DNA of 64,000 bases, from positions 140,248-204,247 of the forward strand of contig QRDG01001386.1 of the NCBI GenBank assembly GCA_012064385.1. The letters are read 5' to 3'. This document shows positions 44,251 to 55,310 of the stretch, piece after piece (position 1 is the first letter of the stretch; each line of letters opens with the position of its first letter). The translations under genes and the position numbers were made by a program. This DNA comes from Puccinellia tenuiflora (lineage: Eukaryota > Streptophyta > Magnoliopsida > Poales > Poaceae). Below the pieces are notes generated by a model, which was not told the origin of the DNA, did no database searches, and saw only the letters and a list, made by a program, of their open reading frames with translations.

Positions 44251-45481
44251 AGCAATGGCGCAGAACAACTAGATGCGTCTCTAGTATTTCCCAGATTTGT
44301 GTACGGTAGCAAAGCCCTCCGTGACCTTATCCTCATCGCGAGTGTATAGCAGCCACATAGCGCATCAGGACCTTATCCTTCCGTTTGCGAGGAGTGAGGC
44401 CAAAGAGCGAAGCCCCCCTGGTGGTGACGGCCGAGCAGGCCACGGTGCGCGGCCGCGAAGCCCCCCGCGCGCGTCCTCGTCATGGAGCCGACCCAGCGGA
44501 GCGGCCGAGCAGGTGACGGGCAGCCCCGACCACGGGCACGAAGCCCCCCGCGTCTCGTCCACGAGCTCGCCGCCGTCCGGGAATCCGAGGCCCCTCCGCG
44601 GCTGCCTTGGGAAAAGGAAGGGCGTGAGTGCGGGAGGCGGTGCGGCCGAGCAGGAGGTCCCCGTGGTTCACGGCCACACGGAGGCGCGGCCCATCGTCGA
44701 ATCCTCTCCGCCGGAGCCGACCTGAGCAGGAGCTCCATGGGGCAGGGCTTCGACTTGGCGCAGCTTTGGGTGGTGACCAGGAGCGGCAGGGGCGGCATGG
44801 TCATCGGCTCGTCGGTGCATCCCAGAGGGGATGGCTGGACAGTATGTCGGGGCGGCGGTCCCGGGCATGGTGTGGCGGCCGTGGTCTGCGGGCAGTGATC
44901 CTGTGTAGCTCGGGCTGCAGGCAGTTGTGCCGTGCGGCGTTGCAGCTCGAGCTCGAGCGGTGGTATGTCGGGGTGGCGGCCCCGGAAGGTGGTGTCGGAG
45001 GAGTATGCAGGGCATGCTGGAGAGTTGGATGTCGGGGCGGCGACCCCGAGAGCTTCGTTGCTTCGAGGGTTTTGACCTTGTGTCGTGTGGGCGACGAGGT
45101 TGCTCTTGACGTTGGTCGCCGGCGTGTTTGTAGGCGTCGAAGTTGCAGCGACCGTGGGGCTTAGTGTCAGGTGTTCGCGTTGCGCGGTGGTGTTCCAATC
45201 CTAGTGTAGCTAGGTTGTGTGACCGTGGAGTGTGAGTGGTTTTGTCGGTTCCCATCAATTAACCGTGCATTGTTTGGGGTTTGGGTCCGGTTTCCCTTTC
45301 TAAACCGGATCAATTCTTTTCTTCTATAATGCAATGCGGGAACTCCACGCCCTCTGACGAGGTTCGTAAAAAAAATGATTTCCCTCTCCTTTCCGTCTCT
45401 TGTCGACTTAGATCCACTGCCGCGTCTTCTTCTCCGGTGGCCACGGGCGAGGCTCGGGAGGAGAGGAGGCCGGCGACGGCA

Positions 45482-45640
45482 ATGAGCACCATCTCCTGCG
45501 GTCTCATGATGGGGATCGTCTCCACTACCTCCGACCTCGTCCGGGACTTCAAGACGGGGTACCTCACCCTGACCTCCCTGCGCGCCATGTTCGTGAGCCA
45601 GGTCGTGGGCACCGGCCTCGGCTGCATCATCTCCCCCATC
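45482..45640 (+). pseudogene. Captured fragment of a YSL (yellow stripe-like) metal-chelate transporter gene
   Basis: About 52 codons in one frame read MSTISCGLMMGIVSTTSDLV, then RDFKTGYLTLTSLRAMFVSQ, then VVGTGLGCIISP. The DFKTGYLTLTSPRxMFVSQ stretch is a strongly conserved part of plant YSL proteins of the oligopeptide-transporter family, which move iron- and other metal-nicotianamine or phytosiderophore complexes. Intact YSL proteins have about 670 residues, so only one internal piece is here. It sits within the CACTA element, preceded and followed by unrelated GC-rich sequence, as expected for transduplicated gene DNA. The sequence after 45645 changes frame and identity. Confidence 0.78.
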
Positions 45641-46003
45641 ATCTCCACACAATCTGCCTGGCCAAGGAGAACCGACCGCGTGCCTTGTAGGCCAGCGCCG
45701 TGGCGGCGCTCACCCGGCGAGTGGCGGAAGCCGACAACGCCACCTCTCGAGGAGCAGCAAGGGCGTGACAGACCGGGACAGGGTGATCCAGTGCTGACGT
45801 CAGCGAATTTTTTAAAATTCTAAATCTATAGCCGTGGCGCATCAAAGCTAGTGCGCCACTAGTATATGCAGATACCCGTGGCGCATCAAAATGGTGCGCC
45901 AGTGGTAAATATTACCAGTGACGTGGTAGCAGTGGCGCACCATGGTGCGCCACTGGTAGGCAAAAGTGGTGCGCCACGGGTAGGGGTTTTCCTACTAGTG
46001 TAG

Positions 46004-46184
46004 TAAAGCTGGGTTTTTTTTTAGTCAGGGCCTCATGGCCACTATTGACAACCCTTTTTGGTTGACTCCGTCATGCATAAAACCTCAATTGAGGACATCT
46101 TCGTTCATGATCAAGCACACTCGAAGACTAGCCGCTACATCTGTTTGTAGACAACCACCTTTACATGACGGCTAAATCTCCCAA
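46004..46184. other. Spacer between CACTA and Athila-like element
   Basis: No gene or repeat is recognised. It ends CCCAA, the presumed TSD of the next element, whose partner copy is beyond the window. Confidence 0.5.
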
Positions 46185-46980
46185 TGATACGTGTCAAACG
46201 TATTTATAATTTTTGATTTTTCCATGCTTGTTTCATATCATTATTACATGTTTCTACTATAATTACTTGTGATTTTGGGGCATTTTATTGTACTAACCTA
46301 TTAACAAGATGTCGAGTGCTAGTTCTCTGTTTTCTGTTGTTTTGTATTTCAGAAAATCCTCTTCGAGAAAACTCATCGGAATTGAATGAAAATTTACGGG
46401 AATTATTTTTGCAACGAAACGAAGACGGAGTCCAAAGGGCGGTGTGAGGGGCAACCCACAGGACAGGGGCGACCTGTGGCCACGGCCCAGGGTCCACCCA
46501 CGGGTGGGACCTGCCCCTGGCCGTGGTGCACCCTCTCGCACCCCTCCGACGTCTATAAAATCCCAAAAACAAAAGGGCGAGGAATATTTTTCATAGAAAC
46601 GCTCCCGAAGCTGCCACCATCTTCAACCCTAATTCGGGAGGGTTCCGAAACTCTTCCCGGCACCCTGCAGGAGGGGAGATTGATCCCGAAGGCTTCTTCA
46701 TCTACATGGCCGCCGCCGGGATGATGTGTGAGTAGTCCCCCTTGGACTATGGGTCCATAGCAGTAGCTAGTATGGTGTCTCTCTCTTTGTGCTTTCATGC
46801 CTATGATCTCGTGAGTTGCCCTACATGATCGAGATCGATATTATGTAATGCTACATGTTGTGTTTGTTGGGATCCCATGAATTGTGAAGTTGTGATAAGA
46901 TTATCCATGATATCTTTATGTGTTATTTATGCTCTATCGTTGGGGCAAAGTGAATTGTTTGAGTGTGTGCAGGTCCGCAC
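46185..46980 (+). repeat. 5' LTR of the Athila-like element (end uncertain)
   Basis: It aligns with 50963-51413 plus 63399 onwards. It includes TAACCTATTAACAAGATG, CTATAAAATCCC (a TATA-like box at 46551) and the conserved GGGTCCATAGCAGTAGCTAG. Similarity to the other LTR fades after about 46930, and no primer-binding site is seen, so a deletion probably removed the LTR end and leader. Confidence 0.7.
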
Positions 46981-47101
46981 TTGACGATGCTCAAGCGCTA
47001 GACATTGTTGTTGGGTACCTCGTTGTTGATTTTCAAGTCCTAATGATTCGATAACCTTGGTTCTTAGCTGAGGGAAAAACTTCGTGCTCGCTACATCAAC
47101 T

Positions 47102-47838
47102 TAGTTGCTCAAGAGGAGCAAGTTGATGTTAATTTTGTTAAAAATAATTTCAACAACAGTGCTTATAGGAACAACTTTGGTAATAATAATTATAAACTTT
47201 ACCCTCCAAGTAATGGTAATCCTTATGGCAATTCTTATGGTAATTCTTACAACAATAATAGAGGTGTGTCCTCTGATCTTGAAAGTATGCTTAAAGAATT
47301 TATCACCTCACAAAAGTCTTTCAATAATATAGTTGAAGAGAAGCTTGAGAAACTTGATAATCTTGTTGCTAAAGTTGATAATCTCTCTCATGAAGTTGAT
47401 TTTCTTAAAATAATTTTTTTACCTCATGATGTTAAGAAACATAAAACTTTAAATGACATACAAATTACAATTGATAACAATATAGGAATGTTAGCTGAAT
47501 TACATGCTAGGTGGGAAAGAGAAGAAAGAGAAGCTGAAATTGCTGAAATTAGTAAGGTTACTAATGTGTGCACCATTTACACTAATGAAGATATTAAAAT
47601 GATAAATGCTCAAGATTCATCTACAGCACCTAAGTATGCTAATGGTAAAAGAATTGGAGTTGGGAAAATTTCCACCATACCCCTAAAGAACCCAAAACTT
47701 TCAGTCAACACTAAAATTGTTGTTGATAAAAATGCTGAAATAAGTTTTGGTGATATGGTTCCCTTAGGTGATAATGCTCCTGTTATTTTTGATGCAATGA
47801 TCTTGATTTTGATAATTGAAACCTTACTGAAGTTATAA
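47102..47838 (+). pseudogene. gag remnant of the Athila-like element
   Basis: The frame through 47102-47838 encodes an Asn/Tyr/Gly-rich stretch (NNFGNNNYKLYPPSNGNPYG). A coiled coil follows (LESMLKEFITSQKSFNNIVE, then EKLEKLDNLVAKVDNLSHEV) with IQITIDNNIGMLAELHARWE. This layout is typical of the gag C-terminal part of Athila-type elements. The N-terminal capsid core is missing. The piece starts without an ATG of its own and ends at a stop near 47836. Confidence 0.65.
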
Positions 47839-47879
47839 AGTTTTTACAAAAGCTTGCTAAAACACCTAATGCTAGTAAA

Positions 47880-48282
47880 ATGAACTTGGCTTTTACTAAG
47901 CATATTACTAATGCTCTCATTGAAGTGAAGGAAGAAAGGCTTAAATGTGAATTATCTATTTCTAGGAAATTAGAGAATTCTTGGGAACCTACCACTAAGA
48001 TGAAAGTTAATGATTTTGAGTGTAATGCTTTGTGTGATCTTGGTTCTAGTATCTCCATTATGCCAAAAAAAGTTATATGATGCTCTTGATCTTGGACCAC
48101 TAGAAGATTGTGATTTGAATGTGAATTTTCTTGATGCCACTTCGCATACAACTTTAGGTAAAAAAGATGATGTTCTCATTTTGGTTAATGGTAATTATGT
48201 TCCAGTTGATTTTATTATTATGGACCTTGACTTTAATCTTCCTTGTCCAATTTTTTGGGGGAGACCTTTTCTTAAACTGTAG
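47880..48282 (+). pseudogene. Aspartic protease remnant of the Athila-like element
   Basis: Two frames adjoin at an A-run near 48063-48070. The first gives NDFECNALCDLGSSISIMPK, an active-site region in which the usual catalytic D-(S/T/L)-G is DLG. The second continues YDALDLGPLEDCDLNVNFLD and ends with LPCPIFWGRPFLK, the conserved ILGRPFL-type loop. A one- or two-base indel in the homopolymer broke the frame. No reverse transcriptase follows. Confidence 0.7.
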
Positions 48283-48299
48283 GTGCTATTATTGATATG

Positions 48300-50947
48300 A
48301 GAGTGGGCAATATCCAATTTAAATTCCCACTGAAAATGGGATGGAACATTTCCCCAGGAAGAGGATAAAGAAATCTTTTGATTCCATTTCTAAGCCAAAG
48401 AGTGGTTTTGAATTGGGCACTATTGATAAAACTTGAATTTGCCATTTTTGCCTAGCTAAAAGGCGTTAAAGAAAAGCGCTTATGGGAGGCAACCCATTTT
48501 TACCTTCTGTTTCTTTTTGGTTTTTTCATGTTTTGGGTGATGTTACCTCTATAACAACTCCCTTGTATCTTTTTGTTTGGTTTTTGGTGCCAAGAATAGC
48601 CCCTAAAAAGAGGAAAACTAATTTGTGAGTTTGCTGTCCAGAAACAGATTTCTTTTCTTCACTGTTCGAAAATCCATAAAATCACAATACGTCATCTGTG
48701 GCTGCAAATTTGTGTCAGCAAGCAGCAGGGTTTTATCTACCTTTATTTAGTTTTAAGTTTTCTGATTTGAGGTCCATAAGTACCCCGAAAAAATTCATTT
48801 TTACAGTCTGTTCTGTTTTTGACAGATTCTATCTTTAGTTTTGCATTGCTTCTTTTACGGGTAAAGTGAAGTTCTTTTGAGGTCAAGAGCTTTACTTAGA
48901 CCTTTGTGACAGTAGCTAATGTTTTTAAAAATAAGTTCATGACTTGTGCTTTGGAACTGAAGTAAGATATTGTTTTTGTGGACTAACCCCTCTAATGAAG
49001 TTGCTATAAGTTTTGCGTGAAGGAAGTTTTCAAGTATCCAGGTGCGAGGTGATGAATGAAGATCAAGAAGGGGTAAAAGTTTAAGCTTGGGGAGGCTCTC
49101 CATGGACCCTCCTCTAAAATATTCAAGAAGACACAAGGGTCTAAGCTTGGGGATGCCCAAGTCATCCCCTTCTTCATCAACAATCATCGATTTTACTCGT
49201 GGTACTATATTTTTATTCCTTCACACATTATGTGTTGTTCTTGGAGCGTCAGTTGTTTTTACTTTCAGTTTGTTTGTGTTTTGTTTTATGGTCTTTGCAA
49301 TAAATTGGATCCTTGCATGCTTGTTTGGGAGAGAGACACGCTCCGTTTTTTCATTAGACACTCTTGTTCTTCACTTATATGTGTTGAGTGTTTAGCTTTT
49401 ATTATTGTTGCTTCTAGCTCTTGTTTTTCACGCATCTCTTGTTCGGAGCTGTTAGCTTTTGTAGTTAGGAAGTTTTCTCTTGTGGTTTCACCCTTTTAGT
49501 TTTGTTTCAAATAGGTTGATTGGTGTTTGGTTGAATGGAAATTATCATGTAGGAAGTGAGAAAAGTGCTTGCATAATCTTGTAGATCATTGTCTTTGAAT
49601 ATTTGACACTTTTCAATTGTTTAGAGATATGAAATAGATTTAATGCTTAAACTTGTGGAACATCTAGTAAGAATAGATTAGTAAAGAATTGCCTTGAAGC
49701 TTTACAATTATGATGTTTGTCCTGCTTGGTAGCTTTCAAAGTCTAGATATTCTTTTTGCCAAGAGTTGGTTTGGCCAACAAGGTAGACGGTGTGAAGTCT
49801 AGTGGTTTTGCTTAATGTATATCATGTAGTCATCCTTGACCAAGTTGATGTTATGTGTTTGCTTGATATCTTGCTAAGCCCAAAAATTTCGTACTGAGAG
49901 GGAATACTTCTCGTGCATCCAAATCCCTAAGCCAAATATCTTTGCCATTTGTGTCCACCATACCTACCTACATGTGATATTTCCTTGACACTCAAAGTAA
50001 AATTTTCATGTGCTATCTTTAAATGTTCAAAAATTTCCCTTTTGTGTCTCTATTTTTAAGCTCATGAGAAAACATTGAAAGACAAGCTAGATATATTTTG
50101 TGACAAGCAAGGCCATTTTCTCCCCCTTTCACCCGATGAGGATGGATTACATGCTCGCTTGAATTTGCCAAGAGCTGGCTTAAGCAAAATATAAATATAA
50201 CCCACCATTCTCCTCCGCACAGTGCAAACCTAAGAAATCAGTCAAACATTGGTTATTGGTGAAACAAAGAAGAATGAGGAGTGACCTCATTCCTCTAATT
50301 ACCAGCCACTCTCAAAAGTCTAAAAGCCTTGCTTGTTACAGAGGACTAACTACCTTCTCTTCTGTGGATTCGTTGACGAAAGCATGCATATCTCAAAAAT
50401 GTTTTACTTCTGTATCTAAAAAAATTCAAAAAGCTCTAGCACATGACTAATCCCTGCTTCCCTCTGCAAAGGGCCTTTCTTTTACTTTTATGTTGAGTTA
50501 GTTTTCCTCTTTAGTCTTTACCTCTCAAGCAATCACTTGGTGTAAACTTTGGTTCAAGTTTTACTTCATGTTATCTTTGTGTCTAACCATGAAAACTTTG
50601 TGTTGACCTTATCTTGAGATAAATATGTTGCAAGTTGAAGCTTTATGCTGAAAACTTAAACCTTCCTTTGTGTTGGCCAAACCCCTGTGTCAAAACAATA
50701 TTGCTTTGTGAGATATCAATCATTGTCAGGTGCTATACTTTTAGATCTTTAAAGTACTCTTTCTAATAAATTCTTGCTTAGATGTTGCACCTGGTTAATC
50801 ATTGTTTGTTTCATTCAATAAACCTTTGTTTGGATCATTGCATTTAGTTTATATGCTTTACATGATTACTTGATCAAGATTGTGTTGGTGGCATGTCACT
50901 TCAAAATTATTCAGTTATCATTTACCTACTCGAGGACGAGTAGGAAT
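48300..50947. other. Noncoding interior of the Athila-like element
   Basis: AT-rich sequence with no pol motif on either strand. It includes the string AAAGCGCTTATGGGAGGCAA near 48473 and three copies of a TTTAAGCTTGGGGA-like string (49079, 49141, 50947), the last being the polypurine tract. It resembles the long untranslated 3' interior of Athila elements, where an env-like frame may once have been; none is recognisable here. Confidence 0.6.
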
Positions 50948-50962
50948 TAAGCTTGGGGATGC

Positions 50963-51413
50963 TGATACGTCCCAGACATATCTATAATTTTTTATGTTCC
51001 ATGTTTGATTATATATCAGTGCCACATGTTTTTATAATGTTTTTATATCATTTTGGCATAATTTATGGAACTAACCTATTAACAAGATGCCCAGTGCCAG
51101 TTCCTATTTTCTGCTGTCTTTTTTGTTTCAGAAAAGTTGTTCGGGGAAGTTTATCGGAATGAGCTGCCAATTTACAGGAATTATTTCCAAGCAGAAACAA
51201 AGATGGAGCCAGAAGGACCACTGCAGGGGGCCCCACAGCAGCCAGGCGCGGCCCAGCCCTTGGCCGCGCCTGGGGCCCACGTCGCCACCTCCGTCATCGT
51301 CTCGTGTCAGCCTTTTGCCTATAAATTCCTTTCGATGCGGAAACCCTCGATACCCGATCATACTCTCCAGAAAACATCCGAGGCTGCTGCCATCGTCAAC
51401 CCTAGATCGGGAG
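50963..51413 (+). repeat. 3' LTR of the Athila-like element, first part
   Basis: It begins TGATACGTCC and shares TAACCTATTAACAAGATG with the 5' LTR. It ends at the TSD GGGAG (51409-51413), where the Tat element enters. It continues at 63399 (GGTTCTGAAGCTC), matching GGTTCCGAAACTC of the 5' LTR. Confidence 0.85.
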
Positions 51414-51922
51414 TGTTGGGGTTATGCTGAACAGGTACCCTTATGAAGGAGACTAAAGCCAGCGTACCAGGGTGGCCCATAGTGGTGGCAAGCCGAATTC
51501 CGGCTTACCGGGCGACCCAGTACGATGAAGCGCAGGAGGCCCATCCGGCTAAGGGAAGGTTCCAGAAGCCGGCCCGCACTAAGGATGACTTAGCCCACAA
51601 GGCGGGGCCCAAGCCAGATTAGAGTAGAACTCTGTGACTTAGTCGGTTAGGTTTCCTCCTGTAAGCCCTAGGTCCGAACGCCTTTGTAAGCCGGCCTATG
51701 GGACGCCTCAGGGCAAGCTCTAACACACCTTTCATTGTAATTGGCGCACATTGCCTTATAGTGAATTATAGTAGCACGTAGGTTTTCGCCACCGTAGCGA
51801 GATCCGAAGCTGGGTAAAACCTTTGTCATCTCGTCACCGGAATACCCCACGTCTCCAAAACCCCTCTCTCTACCTAGCTCGATGGCACCCCTGCCGCGGC
51901 TAGATTCGACAATACCACGACA
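51414..51922 (+). repeat. 5' LTR of Tat element 2 (509 bp)
   Basis: It starts TGTTGGGGTTATGC and ends CCACGACA. It pairs with 62885-63393. Confidence 0.95.
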
Positions 51923-51923
51923 G

Positions 51924-51942
51924 TTGGCGCCCACCGTGGGGC
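51924..51942 (+). promoter_or_regulatory. Primer-binding site of Tat element 2
   Basis: TTGGCGCCCACCGTGGGGC lies 1 bp after the 5' LTR. It differs from the site of Tat element 1 (TTGGCGACTCCGCTGGGG), so the two elements probably use different tRNA primers. Confidence 0.8.
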
Positions 51943-51947
51943 AAGAG

Positions 51948-54548
51948 ATGTCCGGGGTTACGTTCCGGCCAGGATCTACTGGCGGCGTCGGCGACACCAT
52001 CGCGGTCGGCTTGGTGAGCTACTTCGACGAGACAGGAGCTGGCCATGTCTTCAACGACGGCTTTTGGACGCCGGCAAAGGAGGATCCCGCCGGTTGGTCC
52101 ACGGTCTCCGTCGGCGGCTTCGACATCTTCGTCGGCTTCACCGCCCAGGCTTTGGATGATCTCGGCTTCACCTCGAGCATGCCCGCCACCCACCCCAGCA
52201 ACTTCGACGACGGGTCGGATCTGGACTCTGAGGAGATTCTCGATCTGGATCTAGCTTTCGACACTGACGATGAAGATTCTGAAGATGACGCAAGTTCCAC
52301 CATGGCGGTGCCGGACTTCCACTTCGTTGGCATCTTAGGAGAATCCGGCTCTAACGAGTCGATGACAGAACCTGAGTCTATCCTTCCTGCTTTGCAGGCC
52401 GGGGCTGATTCAGAAGCCGGATCTGGGGACACTGCCCATATGGAGCAGAGCCTCGAATCTGAAGGAGAATCCAACGATTTTAGTCGGAAAGTTGCATCCT
52501 GTTTAGGACGCCCAGTCGAGGTCTTAATGGGTGACGTCTCTGATCCAAAGATGACCCCAATACCTCGAAAACCGCTAATGGCGAAGAAAGAACTCCAGAA
52601 GCCGGAAATCAAAGGGTGGACTTTGAGCCACCACTGGCTCCAATGAAGGAAACTGGTAGATTGCCGACTGCAGGAGACGACATTAACGCTACGGCCGGCA
52701 AAGCAACAGAGAAGGAGCACGAAGAAAGGATGGCAAAGTACAAGCAACTGCTAACTCCACTTCCTCCTAACGCATCGCTAGCCGACATTGAAAAGCGCCC
52801 AGATAGCAGAGCGCGAAGTTGAGATCACAAACAAGGAAGCGGAGTTCATCCGGAAGCAGAGAGAAAAGGGGGACGACGATGTTTTCCATCCGGCTCGCGA
52901 CAAGAATCTGCACAAGAGGTTGGATTTCCGCAGCAAGTGGGAAGCCGACCATGTTAATTCAGTCTGGAGAAAGTACCACCACCGACGTGACCCGGTGACT
53001 AATTTGTGTTACTTAAACACCCCAGCCAAAAACATGGAGGCAGCCCAGGAGGTCATGTTCGACAAATCGTTGGACCGTGACGCTCGCCTCAAATATTCGG
53101 CTTATCTACTGGAGGTTGCACAGTAGCAGCAAAACGACTCGCAAGTAAAGTCTGGACGGCTTGTTGACGATTCTCGTCTTTGCAACTCGACAACCAAGAA
53201 GCCGATGGCTGCTGCACCTGCAGACCCAGACGATGATCCTACCGGCTCAAGCAGCCACAACAAAGGTGGCGGCAAGGACCCAAAGGACAAGCAGCCTAGA
53301 GGTGCGGAATCCCGGATAGGTTCCTCACGCCATCGTGATGCTGGCAAAAGCCGGGAGGGACATCAAAGCCGGGAACAAAGGGAGGACCCTCGTAAGGAAA
53401 AGGCGGCGCCACCCCGTCAGGAGCGATGACGTGAGGGGGAATATCCACCCCGAAGGGAGGATAACAGAGATCATATGCCACCTCCACCGCCGCCTCTACC
53501 GCGCAAAGAGGGAGATAACCCTTCCAAGTACATACCCCCTCCACGACGGCAAAGGACTCCAAGCCCTCCGCGTAACGCGAGTCGGGTGAGCCAAAGCCGT
53601 TACAGGGAAGAACCAAGGCAAGGAAAGTCAGTTGATAAACCGCCATCAGCCAATGATGTTCGAAGCCTAATCGAGGAGAGGAAGTCGGCCAGAGATGCCC
53701 AATACCTCGGCCCCAAGTCTTTTGGCAGAGAAATCAGAGAGCAAATCCTACCTCCCACTTTGTCGAACGTAACAAAGATGGTGGAGAAGTACAGTGGTAC
53801 GGCTAATCCTGAGACCTGGCTCTCAGATTATGTCAGTGCCTGCGACATATATCAAGGCAGCGCCGACTCCGCAGTGCGATTCTTGCCCCTGACGTTAACC
53901 GGGACGGCATGTATGTGGATTGAAGGTTTGCTGGAAAGGACAGTTCATACCTGGAGTGACATGAAGCGCGTCTTTATTCAGCACTTCCAGGGCACGTATA
54001 AGCGCCCCAAGTCGATTTCCGACTTATAGCGGTGTGTGCAGCAAAAGAACGAGTCCAGCCGTGAATTCGTTTCACGATGGAGTGAAATCAAAAACGCATG
54101 CGAGGGCGTCTCAGAAACTCAGGCAATCCATGCCTTCAAGCAATCTCTGAGGAAAGGAACAACTTTTCGCTTCATGATCTACAGCGACGAGTCGGAAACT
54201 TTGGGGGGCTTACTCGTTTGTGCTAACAAGTACGCCGCTGCTGACGATGACAACAGGGAAGACGGTGAAACTCGCCGGCGCGAGTCCGGGAAAAAGAAGG
54301 TTGAAGACCAAGCCGGGCCTTCTCACGAAGTTGCTGCCACCTTTGGTAAGGGCGGCTCAAGCAATAGCAAGTGGCAGGAAAAAAAGTCGGCAAACAACCG
54401 ATCATCCCGACTGCCAGCGGTGAAGTATGACGACATCAAGCACAACCCCTGTGTTCATCATCTGAGGCCGGATGGGACGAGCTCCCACACGCTCCAGCAA
54501 TGTCACATCAATCGGGACATCGCCAAGGACCCCAAAGCCGGCAAGTAA
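51948..54548 (+). pseudogene. gag region of Tat element 2, broken by stops and frameshifts
   Basis: The first frame (from ATG 51948) is acidic and Ser/Asp-rich (DSEEILDLDLAFDTDDEDSE). It ends at 52646 and continues in another frame at 52616-52822, then a third at 52788. From there one frame runs to 54548 with in-frame stops at 53124, 53427 and 54027. It holds an Arg/Glu-rich linker, a Pro-rich tract (PPPPPPLPRKEGDNP) and the gag core (VEKYSGTANPETWLSDYVSA, LPLTLTGTACMWIEGLLE, VFIQHFQGTYKRP, then ESSREFVSRWSEIKNACEG). A Cys/His-type segment HNPCVHHLRPDGTSSHTLQQ follows near 54440. Two of the three stops (TGA 53427, TAG 54027) can be read as CGA-to-TGA or CAG-to-TAG changes. Confidence 0.82.
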
Positions 54549-55310
54549 AAAAACAAGCACAAGTCCAGGAAGGACGACAAAGAGAAGGAGGACGCTGCTT
54601 CAGAGTCGGATGACGCGGTCTCGAAAGAAGGAAAAGGCAGCAAATTCCCTAAGCATGCCGAAAGTCTCATCGTCAATCTGGCAACAGATTCCTCTCGCAA
54701 GGAAAATGCGGCTTGGCGAGAACTCAATGGTACGGTGCCTGCGGTGCCTCAGTACTTGGATTGGTTCGACATTCCCATCACTTGGGATCGCAGCGATCAC
54801 CCGGACATAGTTCCTTCAATGCGCATCTACGCTTTGGTCGTCAGCCCTATAGTCGACAAATACAAGTTGACAAAGGTGCTCATGGACGGGGGAAGTAGCA
54901 TCAACATACTCTACGCCGCAACATTGAAGAGAATGCGTCTCTCCGAGTCGCAACTCAGCCACAGCAATGTGAAGTTTCATGGCATTGTGTCGGGACGACA
55001 AGCCTCCTCAATGGGAAGGATCACTCTGAAGGTCACTTTTGGCGGCACGGATAATTTCCGGACGGAAGATGTCTCTTTTGAGGTGGTTCCCTTTAAAAGT
55101 GCATACCATGCAATCTTTGGACGTTCGGCTTTCGCCAAATTCATGGTTCGGCCCTGCTACATCTATAGCAAGCTGAAAATGCCGGGACCCAATGGGATCA
55201 TCACAGTCAAGGGAGACTTCAAGAAAGCAAAGGAGTGTGAAGCCCTAATGATGTCCATGCTGAAGAAGAAATCTATAAGGAAGAATTGGAGGATCTCAAG
55301 AAGACAATGA
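54549..55310 (+). pseudogene. Aspartic protease region of Tat element 2
   Basis: After a TAA at 54546-54548 the same frame continues through a Lys/Asp-rich linker to a retroviral-type aspartic protease. Its active site is KVLMDGGSSINILYA (Asp-Gly-Gly), with AYHAIFGRSAFAKFMV corresponding to the LGR loop. A frameshift near 55290 separates it from the RT-leading segment. Confidence 0.8.

Larger units (their letters stand above)
44020..46000. mobile_element. Non-autonomous CACTA (En/Spm) element with captured gene DNA
   Basis: The left end is CACTAGTAGAAAAAGGC. The right end reads CACTAGTAGGAAAACCCC on the reverse strand. TAG duplications flank both (44017-44019, 46001-46003). The first 280 bp and last 170 bp hold repeated subterminal units of GTGGCGCAC / GTGCGCCAC in both orientations, the usual transposase-binding arrays of grass CACTA elements. 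The 1.5-kb GC-rich interior has no TNPA/TNPD-like coding sequence but contains a piece of a YSL transporter gene (45482-45640) and other unassigned GC-rich DNA. Confidence 0.92.

Noticed and set aside
44668..45258. 196-codon minus-strand frame in the CACTA element
   Set aside because: His/Pro/Arg/Thr-rich composition without a motif; likely a shadow of GC-rich cargo DNA.
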